In this document: positions 1-8,284 of the stretch, piece by piece
Layout: the number at the start of each line of letters is the position of its first letter
How positions within the stretch are numbered: the first letter of the stretch is position 1
DNA from: Mariniphaga sp040772505
GTDB lineage: Bacteria; Bacteroidota; Bacteroidia; Bacteroidales; Prolixibacteraceae
Direction of reading: 5' to 3'
NCBI GenBank assembly: GCA_040772505.1
Contig: JAXGYA010000001.1
Span: 934,368-998,367, forward strand
DNA length: 64,000 bases
The notes under the pieces: model-generated
Database searches by the model: none
What the model was told of the DNA's origin: nothing
What the model saw: only the letters and a program-made list of their open reading frames with translations
Program-made: the position numbers and the translations under genes

Positions 1-650
1 CCTTCACTGACTCCGATTGCTGCACGGTGCCTCAGCCCCATGTTTTTATCCACCTCGCGCTGGGTTAAAGGTAAAATGCACCCGGCTGCTGCAATGGTGC
101 TTCCCTTTATGATTACCGCCCCGTCGTGTAAAGGAGTATTTTTGAAAAAAATCGTACGCAGCAGCGACGAAGAGATGTTGGCATTGAGCAATTCACCGCT
201 GTTAATTTGCTCGGTCAGCTCAAAATTGCGGGCAATGACAATGAGTGCACCGGTTCTTGATTTTGCAAGTGAAGCACTGGTTTCGGTAATTATCTCAATA
301 AACTCGGAATCAGAAGATCTACTGCGGTGAACTCCGAAAATTCTGTCTAAAAGGAGTATCCGGTTGATATTGTAGTTTTTCCCGATAAAAATCAGAAACC
401 TTCTGATTTCAGGATGAAAAACAATGATGAGCGCAATCAAACCCACTCCGATGAACTGACCCATGATTGTTCCGATCAGCTCCATGTTGAGCGCTTTCAC
501 CACAATCCAGAACAGATAGACCGAGATTAAACCGATAATCAGGTTAAATGCAACAGTACCTCTGACAAGCCGGTAAACCTGATAGAGTAGTATAGCCACC
601 AGAAGTATATCGAGTATATCGAGAAACCGTATGGTTATGAAGGCGGTCAT
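1..650 (-). CDS. dacA: Diadenylate cyclase CdaA/DacA, C-terminus cut by the window edge
   Basis: This is a membrane-bound cyclase that makes cyclic di-AMP from two ATP, a second messenger for turgor and cell-wall homeostasis. Read leftward from ATG at 650, the first ~90 residues form hydrophobic helices. The DAC domain follows, with the DGA signature (HDGAVII) and, at the window edge, the RHR signature (GLRHRAAIGVSE). About 216 codons are visible; the family usually has 250-280 residues, so only the tail is missing. Its ATG overlaps the folP stop as TGATG, implying translational coupling. The pairing of folP with a CdaA-type cyclase is familiar in Bacteroidota. The identity is secure from the two motifs. 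Confidence 0.93.
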   Translation of the reverse strand, partial: MTAFITIRFLDILDILLVAILLYQVYRLVRGTVAFNLIIGLISVYLFWIVVKALNMELIGTIMGQFIGVGLIALIIVFHPEIRRFLIFIGKNYNINRILLLDRIFGVHRSRSSDSEFIEIITETSASLAKSRTGALIVIARNFELTEQINSGELLNANISSSLLRTIFFKNTPLHDGAVIIKGSTIAAAGCILPLTQREVDKNMGLRHRAAIGVSE

Positions 651-1534
651 CAGACAATTGTTGCTTTTAGCGCCTTGAAAATCTGAATGGCTTCCATGGC
701 TTCATTCACATCATGCACGCGCAGAATATCTGCACCTCCAAGCAGCGCCATTGTGTTAACCACCGTTGTTCCGTTGAGGGCATCCGCAGGTTCAATCTGT
801 AAAAGTTTCCAGATCATTGTTTTGCGGCTGAGCCCGACCATCACCGGAAGCTGGAAAACCTTGAATGAATCCAGCCGGTTCAGCAAGTCGTAATTGTGCT
901 GCAGGTTTTTTCCAAACCCAAAACCCGGGTCGATGATTATGTCTTTCACCCCAAACTTTGTTAGCAGCTTCACCCGGTCGCTCAACCAGGCTGAAATATC
1001 ACGGACAACATCGTTATACTCAGGGTTATCCTGCATGTCTTGAGGTGTTCCCTGGATGTGTGTAAGAACATACGGAACGTTCATTTTTCCGATAGTTTCA
1101 AACATTTTTGAATCCAGCGACCCGCCGGAAATATCATTTACTATCACGGGACCAATTTCATCAATGACGCGAACTGCTACCCACGACCGGAATGTGTCAA
1201 TGGAAAGCGGTATTTCGGGAAAATTCTTTCGTATGGCATGCACAGCAGGCAATAATCTGTCCAGTTCTGTTTTTGTTGAAACAAGAGCAGCACCGGGCTT
1301 TGTTGAAATGCCTCCCACGTCTAAAAAGGTGACACCCTCTCCAATCATTTTTTCCACAGCAGAAAGCAACACTTTCTTATCTGTCATTTTGCCGTTATCA
1401 AAAAAGGAGTCGGGTGTGACATTTATTATGCCCATAACCACTGGCTGGGTAAAATCTATCAATCTGCCGCCCAGATTGATCATGTTTTTTCTTTTCAGGA
1501 ATTTACCCGCTGATTGGGTAATCAACATAAGCAA
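650..1534 (-). CDS. folP: Dihydropteroate synthase FolP
   Basis: FolP condenses p-aminobenzoate with 6-hydroxymethyl-dihydropterin diphosphate to dihydropteroate in folate synthesis, in the cytoplasm. Family motifs are present: MGIINVTPDSFFDNG near the N-terminus, FLDVGGISTKPGA, SIDTFRSWVA, VNDISGG, DPGFGFGKN and GLSRK. From ATG 1534 the protein is 294 aa; ATG 1483 would give 277 aa, closer to the homologous core, and either is possible because a promoter-like site lies just upstream of both. It is the first gene of a leftward operon with the diadenylate cyclase, joined by a one-base overlap. GISTKP replaces the more common ESTRP version, with the threonine kept. Confidence 0.95.
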   Translation of the reverse strand: MLMLITQSAGKFLKRKNMINLGGRLIDFTQPVVMGIINVTPDSFFDNGKMTDKKVLLSAVEKMIGEGVTFLDVGGISTKPGAALVSTKTELDRLLPAVHAIRKNFPEIPLSIDTFRSWVAVRVIDEIGPVIVNDISGGSLDSKMFETIGKMNVPYVLTHIQGTPQDMQDNPEYNDVVRDISAWLSDRVKLLTKFGVKDIIIDPGFGFGKNLQHNYDLLNRLDSFKVFQLPVMVGLSRKTMIWKLLQIEPADALNGTTVVNTMALLGGADILRVHDVNEAMEAIQIFKALKATIV

Positions 1535-1564
1535 TATGATTTATTGTTAAACAATTAAGCATTA

Positions 1565-1597
1565 CAAATGTATAACAAAACCCTCAGATTCTTCAAA
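1565..1597 (-). promoter_or_regulatory. Bacteroidota-type promoter for folP-dacA
   Basis: On the minus strand a TTTG (1597-1594) is followed after 21 nt by TACATTTG (1572-1565), a full match to the Bacteroidetes -33/-7 pattern TTTG-N19-21-TAnnTTTG. Transcription would begin near 1558, giving folP a leader of about 25 nt if translation starts at 1534. This is pattern evidence only. Confidence 0.5.
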
Positions 1598-1630
1598 TTT
1601 TCCTATTTTTATGCTTTAATTAAAAAAGAG

Positions 1631-2170
1631 ATGAAGAAAACGAATCAGCAATATGACGAAATAGTGGCAATCTGCCGCTCCGTATTCACCAGAAAGATGA
1701 ATGATTACGGCACGGCGTGGCGCATACTAAGACCTCCGTCCATAACGGATCAAATCTATATTAAGGCACGGCGCATCCGCACAATTGAAGAGAAGGGAGT
1801 TGCAAAAGTTGACGAAGGTGTCCGCCCTGAATTTATTGGAATTGTCAACTATGCCATTATGGGATTGATTCAGTTGGAGTTGGGTCCATCTGAAAATGAA
1901 CTGGACAAAGAAAAGACAACGGAATTATACAATAGCTGGTTCGGGAAAGCCAAATCGCTGATGCAGGATAAAAATCACGACTATGGTGAAGCATGGCGAA
2001 AAATGAGAATCAGCTCCTACACCGACCTTATTCTGATGAAACTAAAACGCACAAAACAAATTGAAGATAACGAGGGCAAAACCACCGAATCTGAGGGGGT
2101 TGATGCAAATTACCTGGATATAATCAATTATGCTGTTTTTGCCCTGATAAAAATTGAAAATGAAGAATAA
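1631..2170 (+). CDS. DUF1599 (nucleotide modification associated domain) protein, internal duplication
   Basis: This 179-residue cytoplasmic protein belongs to the DUF1599 family, which has no firmly assigned reaction. ATG 1631 (MKKTNQQYDE) was preferred to ATG 1568 because family members begin at about this point. The protein is two copies of one ~75-residue unit. Copy one has KMNDYGTAWR, ITDQIYIKARRIRTIEE and IVNYAIMGLIQLE. Copy two has KNHDYGEAWRKMR, YTDLILMKLKRTKQIED and IINYAVFALIKIE. The repeated DYG-AWR motif is the likely functional signature. It is divergent from folP and 14 bases before the DoxX-like gene, so probably co-transcribed with it. Confidence 0.85.
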   Translation: MKKTNQQYDEIVAICRSVFTRKMNDYGTAWRILRPPSITDQIYIKARRIRTIEEKGVAKVDEGVRPEFIGIVNYAIMGLIQLELGPSENELDKEKTTELYNSWFGKAKSLMQDKNHDYGEAWRKMRISSYTDLILMKLKRTKQIEDNEGKTTESEGVDANYLDIINYAVFALIKIENEE

Positions 2171-2184
2171 AAAATTTGTATTGA

Positions 2185-3315
2185 ATGAAAGTAGTTAAGC
2201 ATTTTTCCCGTATAGTTGTTGGAATCGTATTTGTTTTCTCAGGTTTTGTCAAAGGGATTGACCCGTGGGGGTCAGCCTATAAGTTCACCGACTATTTCAA
2301 TGCCATGCATATGGAGTGGCTCATCTGGGCAGCATTACCCATGGGAATTCTTCTCGCATTTGCCGAGTTTGCAATTGGGGTAGCGCTGTTATCCAACATA
2401 TTTATGCGTTTTACCTCCTGGCTGGCACTGCTTTTTATGATATTCTTCACCGGACTGACCCTCTGGATTGCCATTGCAAATCCGGTTACGGATTGCGGCT
2501 GTTTCGGCGATGCCATAGTTATTTCAAACTGGGAGACATTTTATAAAAATATCGTACTCATTCTGCTGACTATCATTATTTTCATCTACCGAAACAACAT
2601 GAAAGGACTACCCGGCAAAAAAGCCGGCTACATGCTGTCAATTATTCTGGCGGCTGTTTATGCGGGATTTGTTGTTTATTCCTACAACCATTTGCCGGTA
2701 TTCGATTTCAGACCTTATAAAGTGGGAGTAAACATTCACGAAGCGATGTCCGTTCCGGCTGATGCACCACAGGATGAATATGAAAATATTTTTTACTATG
2801 TAAATAATAATACCGGTGAAGTGGAACGTTTTACCGAAGAAAATTATCCATGGCAGGATACGCTGAACTACTCTTTTCATGACTTAGAATCCATTCTTGT
2901 GCAGAAGGGCTACGAGCCGCCAATCCATGATTTTACCATTGAAACGCCCGAAGGGGATGACATCATTGATTTTTTCCTGTATGCCGACAATTATGTTTTT
3001 ATGCTGATTGCATACGATCTTTCAAAATCGTCTCTGAAAACACAGGAAAAAATCAATACGTTGGCAAACTGGGCGCTTGGCAACGAAATGGAATTTATCT
3101 GTCTGACCTCATCGCTGCCCGGTGATTCAGAAGCTTTTGCCCGGGAAAACGGAGCACCCTATGAATTTTTCAATACCGATGAAATTACACTAAAAACCAT
3201 TGTGCGCTCCAATCCGGGGCTGATGGTTGTAAAAGATGGAATTATAGTGGCAAAATACCATTACAACGATATTCCTTCGCCGGAAGAATTTCAACAGAAT
3301 TTCATCAATAAATAG
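2185..3315 (+). CDS. DoxX/MauE-like membrane protein with thioredoxin-like C-terminal domain
   Basis: This 376-residue inner-membrane protein has two parts. Residues ~1-165 hold four or five hydrophobic segments of the DoxX/MauE type, including GFVKGIDPWGSAYK and the cysteine motif DCGCFGD that in MauE-like proteins supports redox chemistry. The C-terminal ~130 residues resemble a thioredoxin fold (FMLIAYDLSKSS, then NPGLMVVKDGIIVAKYH) but have no CxxC active site. The set DUF1599, DoxX, TpiA, PrmA is a recurrent order in Bacteroidota. Function is unproven; the CGCF cysteines suggest a disulfide or quinone redox role. Confidence 0.8.
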   Translation: MKVVKHFSRIVVGIVFVFSGFVKGIDPWGSAYKFTDYFNAMHMEWLIWAALPMGILLAFAEFAIGVALLSNIFMRFTSWLALLFMIFFTGLTLWIAIANPVTDCGCFGDAIVISNWETFYKNIVLILLTIIIFIYRNNMKGLPGKKAGYMLSIILAAVYAGFVVYSYNHLPVFDFRPYKVGVNIHEAMSVPADAPQDEYENIFYYVNNNTGEVERFTEENYPWQDTLNYSFHDLESILVQKGYEPPIHDFTIETPEGDDIIDFFLYADNYVFMLIAYDLSKSSLKTQEKINTLANWALGNEMEFICLTSSLPGDSEAFARENGAPYEFFNTDEITLKTIVRSNPGLMVVKDGIIVAKYHYNDIPSPEEFQQNFINK

Positions 3316-3413
3316 TTAAAATTGACCGGCGAGCCAACAGCGAAGTGCACCATCCAAAGGAAGGGTTTAATTTTGTCAGCGAAATTTATCGTAAAAAACT
3401 AAATATCAGAAAA

Positions 3414-4172
3414 ATGAGAAAGAAAATAGTAGCAGGAAACTGGAAATGTAATACCAGTTTACAGGAAGGAATTGAGTTGGCCAAAGCAGTAAATCAGCTC
3501 GTGGAAAAAGAAGCCGATGCAGATGTAACCATAGTGCTTGGCGTGCCGTTCACCCATCTTTCAAAAGTAGTTGAGTCGGTGAATACGGAGCGTATCGGTG
3601 TTTCGGCACAAAACTGTGCAGCAGAAGCAAAAGGGGCATTCACCGGTGAAGTGTCAGCCGAAATGGTGAAGTCAACCGGTGCAGAATATGTTATTTTAGG
3701 ACACTCCGAAAGACGCGAGTATTACGGCGAAACCAGCGAAATTCTGAACAAAAAGCTGGCTTTGGCGCTAAGTAACGGGCTGACGCCCATCTATTGCTGC
3801 GGCGAACCTTTGGAAGTGCGCGAAGCAGGCAGGCAAAATGAATTTGTGAAAAATCAGCTGGAAGAGACCATCTTTAAACTTCCGGAAAGCGAATTCAAAA
3901 AACTGGTGATTGCTTATGAACCCATCTGGGCAATCGGCACGGGCAAAACGGCAACTTCTGCACAGGCACAGGAAATTCACGCATTCATCCGCTCGGCAAT
4001 TGCCGGAAAATTTGGTAACGAAACAGCTGAAGGAATTTCTATTCTTTATGGCGGAAGCGCCAAACCGGACAATGCACCGGAGCTTTTTGCCAACAAAGAT
4101 GTGGACGGAGGACTAATCGGCGGCGCATCGCTGAAAGCTAAAGATTTCTTAGGAATTATCAACGCCTTTTGA
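3414..4172 (+). CDS. tpiA: Triosephosphate isomerase
   Basis: The enzyme interconverts dihydroxyacetone phosphate and glyceraldehyde 3-phosphate in glycolysis and gluconeogenesis. From ATG 3414 it is 252 aa, the usual size, starting MRKKIVAGNWKCN with the substrate-binding Asn and Lys. The catalytic His is in LGHSERR, the catalytic Glu in AYEPIWAIGTGKTA, and the phosphate-binding loop is ILYGGSAKPDNA with GLIGGASL near the end. An in-frame ATG at 3345 would add 23 unrelated residues and was rejected. The gene ends 12 nt before the GTG of prmA, so they form an operon. Confidence 0.98.
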   Translation: MRKKIVAGNWKCNTSLQEGIELAKAVNQLVEKEADADVTIVLGVPFTHLSKVVESVNTERIGVSAQNCAAEAKGAFTGEVSAEMVKSTGAEYVILGHSERREYYGETSEILNKKLALALSNGLTPIYCCGEPLEVREAGRQNEFVKNQLEETIFKLPESEFKKLVIAYEPIWAIGTGKTATSAQAQEIHAFIRSAIAGKFGNETAEGISILYGGSAKPDNAPELFANKDVDGGLIGGASLKAKDFLGIINAF

Positions 4173-4184
4173 GAAATATCAAAA

Positions 4185-5024
4185 GTGGATTACCACAAAG
4201 TTGCAGTTTCAATTTCGCCATACGAGGAGTGGCTTAGCGATGTGTTGATGGCTGAGCTTGCAAATCTTGGCTACGACAGTTTTGCCGAGACCGGTGTTGG
4301 TTTCGAAGCCTTCATTCAGGCTGATAGTTTCCACAGGAAAGATGTTGACAAAACGCTTGAAACATATTCCGGAAACTTCACATTCACGGTTGAAGAGGAG
4401 TTCATCAAAGTACAAAACTGGAATGAGGTTTGGGAGAAAAATTATTTTCAGCCATTGGTGATTGGCGGAGAGTGCCTGGTGCGTGCACCTTTCCACAAGG
4501 ACTTTCCGAAGTGTAGATTTGAAATTGTGATTGAGCCCAATATGGCTTTTGGCACCGGAAACCACGAAACTACTTCCATGATGTTAGAAGCTATTCTGAA
4601 AGAGAATCCTGAAGGTAAAAAAGTGCTCGACATGGGTTCCGGAACGGGAATCCTGAGTATTCTGGCGTCAATGAAAGGTGCATCGGAGGTAACTGCCATT
4701 GATATTGATGAATGGGCAGTGAAAGGAAGCATGGAGAATGCGGTGCGCAACAACATAAAAAACATAACGGTGCTGCAAGGCGATGCATCGTTGATTGGCA
4801 ATGAAAAATATGATTTTGTTTTTGCCAATATCCAGAGAAATGTGCTGCTCCGGGATATTCCCGCCTACAGTGCCGGCATGAACAGCGGAGGAAAACTGTT
4901 TGTGAGTGGTTTCTATTTAGATGATTTGGAGGAAATTAAACATAAAGCCCTTGAATCGGGCTTTATGTTTAATCATTATATGGAAAAAAACAAGTGGGTG
5001 GTTGCTGTTTTTGACAGGCAGTAA
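4185..5024 (+). CDS. prmA: Ribosomal protein L11 methyltransferase PrmA
   Basis: PrmA trimethylates ribosomal protein L11 with S-adenosylmethionine. It starts with GTG at 4185 (279 aa). The N-terminal ~100 residues are the L11-recognition region. The methyltransferase core has MAFGTGNHETT, the SAM motif VLDMGSGTGILSILA, the acidic residues of TAIDIDEWAV, and FANIQRNVL in place of the N-P-P-Y type active loop. It is transcribed with tpiA and is convergent with the barrel gene 14 bases beyond. A perfect 16-bp inverted repeat lies inside its last 90 coding bases (separate entry). Confidence 0.95.
   Translation: MDYHKVAVSISPYEEWLSDVLMAELANLGYDSFAETGVGFEAFIQADSFHRKDVDKTLETYSGNFTFTVEEEFIKVQNWNEVWEKNYFQPLVIGGECLVRAPFHKDFPKCRFEIVIEPNMAFGTGNHETTSMMLEAILKENPEGKKVLDMGSGTGILSILASMKGASEVTAIDIDEWAVKGSMENAVRNNIKNITVLQGDASLIGNEKYDFVFANIQRNVLLRDIPAYSAGMNSGGKLFVSGFYLDDLEEIKHKALESGFMFNHYMEKNKWVVAVFDRQ
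4935..4973. repeat. Perfect 16-bp inverted repeat inside the 3' end of prmA
   Basis: The arms attaaacataaagccc (4935-4950) and its exact reverse complement (4958-4973) flank a 7-nt loop, ttgaatc. The hairpin has GC-rich inner pairs and AT-rich outer pairs, like Bacteroidota terminators, but it is inside an intact reading frame about 50 nt before the prmA stop. It could end the convergent leftward transcript from 5039-7007. No long U-tract follows on either strand. Confidence 0.85.
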
Positions 5025-5038
5025 CCACAAACATATTG

Positions 5039-5677
5039 TCAAAACATCACGCCAAACCGGAAACCGCCTGTCATCAGAGTTCCCGAATAGCCCAAATCGC
5101 CCCACCAGTCATTGTAATTTTCATGAAATCCGCTCGTTTTGTCATCAAAACTAAACCGGATGCCGGCACCTAAATAGAAATCCACAAACAACCTGTCAAG
5201 CAGGAAATAGTGTATTCCCATAATTACATTTCCTCCGGTTTTAAAGATTTTAGTGTTCATTTCCCCATCTTCCAGACCAATGTAATTTGTTCCGTTTTCT
5301 GTAAAACCATAGGCTGAATAGCCATCATCATTCACAGAAAAATAGTTAAACACAGGCCCATAGGCAAGATACGGATTCACATATTTGAATTCACGTTTCA
5401 GATAGATTTTATGTTGAAGCTCAATTCCTAACCCATACATGCTGTTGTAGTCCCAGGTGGTTGGGTTCTGGCGAAAATAAAATTGCGGCGCTGCCACCAG
5501 CCAGTGATTTTTATCATTCAGTTTGAAATCCAGATCAATTCGCATTCCATTGGAAATGGCATACTGCGGAACCAAACTCAACCCAAAGGTCTTATTACTA
5601 TACTCCTCCTCCGTTTTATTCTGAGAGGTGAGAAGCAAGGGGAAACACAACAACAACAATGGAATAATTTTTTTCAT
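5039..5677 (-). CDS. Outer-membrane beta-barrel-like protein, function unknown
   Basis: This 212-residue protein has an N-terminal signal peptide (MKKIIPLLLLCFPLLLTSQ). The mature part alternates aromatic, polar and glycine residues in short amphipathic stretches (HWLVAAPQFYFRQ, YVNPYLAYGPVFNYF, LFVDFYLGAGIRFSF) and ends with GGFRFGVMF, whose terminal Phe suits BAM insertion. It looks like an 8-stranded barrel of the kind annotated only as outer-membrane protein. It is last in a leftward three-gene operon, 17 nt after the LVIVD-type lipoprotein. I do not recognise a substrate or partner. Confidence 0.65.
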   Translation of the reverse strand: MKKIIPLLLLCFPLLLTSQNKTEEEYSNKTFGLSLVPQYAISNGMRIDLDFKLNDKNHWLVAAPQFYFRQNPTTWDYNSMYGLGIELQHKIYLKREFKYVNPYLAYGPVFNYFSVNDDGYSAYGFTENGTNYIGLEDGEMNTKIFKTGGNVIMGIHYFLLDRLFVDFYLGAGIRFSFDDKTSGFHENYNDWWGDLGYSGTLMTGGFRFGVMF

Positions 5678-5694
5678 TCGATTAAATTTAGCAG

Positions 5695-6456
5695 TTAATA
5701 TTCAACTTTAATTTCACTAAGTTTTCTTATTGCATCATTCTCCAGTTTATACTGAACAAATCCCGATTCGCCAATAACCAAAGCGCGGTTCCTGTCCAGA
5801 ATAATATCGTAAGCAATTAAATCATTGAAATAGTGCAATTCTTTCACATTTTGCAGGCTTTTGTCGGAAACATCCAAGATTCTTAATCCGCCATCGCATA
5901 ACCATACTGTGTCATTTCGCACAGCCAGCCCGCGAGGATTGGACATCGGATATTGTTTTACGAGTTTCGGCCTGCTCAAATCAGCCAAATCAATAATCTG
6001 AAGCTCATTCACCGGGCGCCAGCAGTCGGGGCGGCCCGAGCTCAAAGTTACATAAGCATACCTCCCGTCTGACACAACCGGATCGCATGCCACGACATGC
6101 TCATAAAACGATATTTTTTCCGGAATGCCGTTTTCGCGGATTTTATAAATATACATTCCCGAATTGGTGCCTAAAAACAGATTTTCACCAAAGGGGAAAA
6201 TTGTTTCCACTCCAAATCCGACCTGACTCTTTTGTTTATACTCGGGATTCTCTGCCGAAGATACATCATAGACATTCAGCGTTTCATGGTCCACCGTAAA
6301 CAGGCGGTCGCCCACAATGGTGAACCGCGCCATTGAACCGCCGGTGCCGCTTCCCTCACTCATCGCTCCATCAAAGGAAGAGTCATTGTAGCTGCAGGAA
6401 CTCCATCCAAAAAACAGCAAAACGGCAATTAGTATTTTAAAATTTCTGCAATTCAT
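5695..6456 (-). CDS. LVIVD-repeat surface lipoprotein
   Basis: This 253-residue lipoprotein has a signal ending in GWSSCSY, with C21 as the likely lipidated residue. The mature protein has repeated beta-propeller-like units of the LVIVD kind: ARFTIVGDRLFTVD-ETLNVYDVSS, YAYVTLSSG..LQIIDLADLSRP, VWLCDGGLRILDVSD and YDIILDRNRALVIGESG. Such repeats occur in extracellular bacterial and archaeal proteins of unknown role. A Gly/Ser linker (SEGSGTGGS) follows the lipid anchor. It is the middle gene of the operon between a second repeat-bearing protein and the barrel. Confidence 0.7.
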   Translation of the reverse strand: MNCRNFKILIAVLLFFGWSSCSYNDSSFDGAMSEGSGTGGSMARFTIVGDRLFTVDHETLNVYDVSSAENPEYKQKSQVGFGVETIFPFGENLFLGTNSGMYIYKIRENGIPEKISFYEHVVACDPVVSDGRYAYVTLSSGRPDCWRPVNELQIIDLADLSRPKLVKQYPMSNPRGLAVRNDTVWLCDGGLRILDVSDKSLQNVKELHYFNDLIAYDIILDRNRALVIGESGFVQYKLENDAIRKLSEIKVEY

Positions 6457-6473
6457 AATTTCTGATTTTTATC

Positions 6474-7007
6474 TTATTCCACTTTCGCTTTCATATATCT
6501 GTTTTTATTGTTTCTTTCCCATCTTACCAGTACGGCATCATCCGGCACTGCCTGGCGTTCTGCCCACGACACCCCTCTTCCGTCGGGTGAAAGCGGTTCG
6601 GGAAAAACTCCCTTAATTCGCTTAACCACTTCAAGCGAACCGGCGCTTTCATCAAATTTAAAAGCGATTAAGTCCACGGCATTGTCGGCATACATCACAT
6701 TGTCTTTCATGGCAATATCAATGCAGCCATCTACCTGAATAAATGCTCTTTTTTGTGGATTCTCAGGATCGGAATTATCAATAACATGAATTCCCCTGAA
6801 TTTTTCATTGATGAAAATCAGATGATCCTTTAAATAGATTTTGCCCGGATTCTTAATACTTTGCGGGCTTCCCAAAGTTATGCTTCTCTCCACTTCGGAA
6901 CGCAGCATAAACACCGGCCGGAAAGTTTCCTGCGGGGCAATATCAAAACCTGCATTCACGGTAAAAAAGAGAAACAGCAAAAGAAAGTAGGGTAGTAATT
7001 TTTTCAT
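6474..7007 (-). CDS. Secreted protein with partial LVIVD-like repeats, function unknown
   Basis: This 177-residue protein has a signal peptide (MKKLLPYFLLLFLFFTVNA) without an obvious lipobox cysteine. The middle holds one propeller-like unit, KIYLKDHLIFINEKFRGIHVIDNSDPENP, then a second degenerate one, DIAMKDNVMYADNAVDLIAFKFDE. The C-terminal ~45 residues are basic and polar. It is first in the leftward operon, 18 nt before the LVIVD lipoprotein. The two repeat proteins probably act together at the cell surface; that is inferred only from their similarity and adjacency. Confidence 0.65.
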   Translation of the reverse strand: MKKLLPYFLLLFLFFTVNAGFDIAPQETFRPVFMLRSEVERSITLGSPQSIKNPGKIYLKDHLIFINEKFRGIHVIDNSDPENPQKRAFIQVDGCIDIAMKDNVMYADNAVDLIAFKFDESAGSLEVVKRIKGVFPEPLSPDGRGVSWAERQAVPDDAVLVRWERNNKNRYMKAKVE

Positions 7008-7129
7008 GTGAATAATTTTATGACATAATTAATGTTTTTTTCACTCATTAAAGCTTTCAAAGAAATGAATTTCAATACAGATGGGAAACAGTGAAGAATG
7101 GTTGCGCCAACTTACTGGATTTGCAAACT

Positions 7130-7639
7130 TTATTTTTCGCGCTGTGAGTTTTTCGGAATTTCCCATATTTCAAGCTCCCGGATTTCCTTTCCGTCAATTA
7201 CAAAACGAATGGCGGTGCAAACGTTATGAAACCCTATATATCCGGCAGCACCGGGATTGATATGCAGTAAATCCAGCGTCGGGTCGAAAATTACTTTTAA
7301 AATATGTGAATGTCCGCAGATAAAAAGGTCGGGAGGATTGGTGAAAATTTCAGGTTTGACAAAGCGTTCATATCTGCCGGGATATCCACCTATGTGTGTA
7401 ATCCACACATCAGTTTTCTCGCATCTGAACCGAAGATGCGCAGGATAAACTGTACGGACATCCTGCCCGTCAATGTTTCCGAAAACACCTTTCAGTGGTT
7501 TGAAAGCCGTAAGTTTATCAGCAGTTTCCATGTTGCCGAAGTCGCCGGCATGCCATATTTCATCCGTTTTTTCAAAAAAATGAAAAAGCCGGGAATGCAG
7601 GAAACCGTGTGTGTCCGATAAAAGACCGATGCGCTTCAT
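7130..7639 (-). CDS. YfcE/MJ0936-type metallophosphoesterase
   Basis: This 169-residue calcineurin-like phosphoesterase has all metal-site motifs of the YfcE group: GLLSDTHG (D and H), WHAGDFGN, FGNIDGQ, ICGHSHI and NPGAAG. These proteins bind two divalent metals and hydrolyse phosphodiesters in vitro; the physiological substrate is generally unknown. It stands alone, facing away from sixA, with 77 nt between the two starts and 122 nt to the next leftward gene. The motif set is complete, so an active enzyme is expected. Confidence 0.9.
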   Translation of the reverse strand: MKRIGLLSDTHGFLHSRLFHFFEKTDEIWHAGDFGNMETADKLTAFKPLKGVFGNIDGQDVRTVYPAHLRFRCEKTDVWITHIGGYPGRYERFVKPEIFTNPPDLFICGHSHILKVIFDPTLDLLHINPGAAGYIGFHNVCTAIRFVIDGKEIRELEIWEIPKNSQREK

Positions 7640-7680
7640 AAATTATTTAATGAATTGTCACTCTTTTCCACAAATTAAGA

Positions 7681-7688
7681 TAAATTTG
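7681..7688 (+). promoter_or_regulatory. Promoter -7 box for sixA
   Basis: TAAATTTG matches TAnnTTTG and sits 29 nt before the sixA ATG. The best -33 candidate is the TTG at 7655-7657, with a spacer of 23 nt that is slightly long, so only the -7 element is well supported. Confidence 0.4.
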
Positions 7689-7716
7689 CTTTCACGAGAA
7701 GTTAAGTTTTGACAAA

Positions 7717-8211
7717 ATGAAACAAATATTTATTATCAGGCATGCAAAAGCAGTACCCTACGGATATGACGACGATTTTAACCGCAATTTAACCAACAGG
7801 GGAAAAAGAGACGCAGCTCTTGTCTCCGGCGAACTGGAAAGAATGGGGATTAAACCGGATATGATTATCTCAAGTCCGGCAAAACGTGCATTGAAAACTG
7901 CACGAATTTTCGCAGAAAACCTTGGCATCAGCAGGGATACAATTCAGGAGAAAGAAGAATTGTATCCGGGGCTCACGCTTAAGGAGTTTTTAAAGCTCAT
8001 TCACTCGTTGCCTGCCGGCACAGAAACTGTATTTTTCTTTGGGCACAATCCCTATCTTCAAAATAATACCACCGGGCTGTTAAAGCGTTTCGATTACGAG
8101 ATGCCCACATGTTCCACCAATGGTATCAGCTTCGATGTTAAAAAATGGGAAGATATTGAGCCCGGTTCAGGAAAGCTCGCTTTTCGGATTATTCCTGCTA
8201 TGCTTCGCTAA
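7717..8211 (+). CDS. sixA: SixA-type histidine phosphatase
   Basis: This 164-residue member of the histidine phosphatase (phosphoglycerate mutase) superfamily has the phospho-accepting His in IIRHAKAVPYG, the basic residues of LTNRGKRDAALV, SSPAKRALKTA and the second catalytic His in FFFGHNP. The short single-domain form is annotated SixA, which in E. coli dephosphorylates phosphohistidine proteins. In Bacteroidota the substrate is not established. It is followed by a TonB-dependent receptor gene in the same direction, with a possible separate promoter between them. Confidence 0.88.
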   Translation: MKQIFIIRHAKAVPYGYDDDFNRNLTNRGKRDAALVSGELERMGIKPDMIISSPAKRALKTARIFAENLGISRDTIQEKEELYPGLTLKEFLKLIHSLPAGTETVFFFGHNPYLQNNTTGLLKRFDYEMPTCSTNGISFDVKKWEDIEPGSGKLAFRIIPAMLR

Positions 8212-8271
8212 AAAACCGTATCTGCATACAATTTATCTCCCTCCGAAAAGTTTATACTGAAATTGCTTTGT

Positions 8272-8279
8272 TAGTTTTG
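8272..8279 (+). promoter_or_regulatory. Possible -7 box directly before the TonB receptor start
   Basis: TAGTTTTG matches TAnnTTTG, yet it ends only five bases before ATG 8285. Transcription would start at about the first codon, giving a leaderless mRNA. The -33 position holds only TTTA-like sequence (about 8250-8254). Confidence 0.3.
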
Positions 8280-8284
8280 TGCCG

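Noticed and set aside
1056..1550. 164-codon plus-strand frame opposite folP
   Set aside because: folP has full family motifs on the other strand; this product has no recognisable feature.
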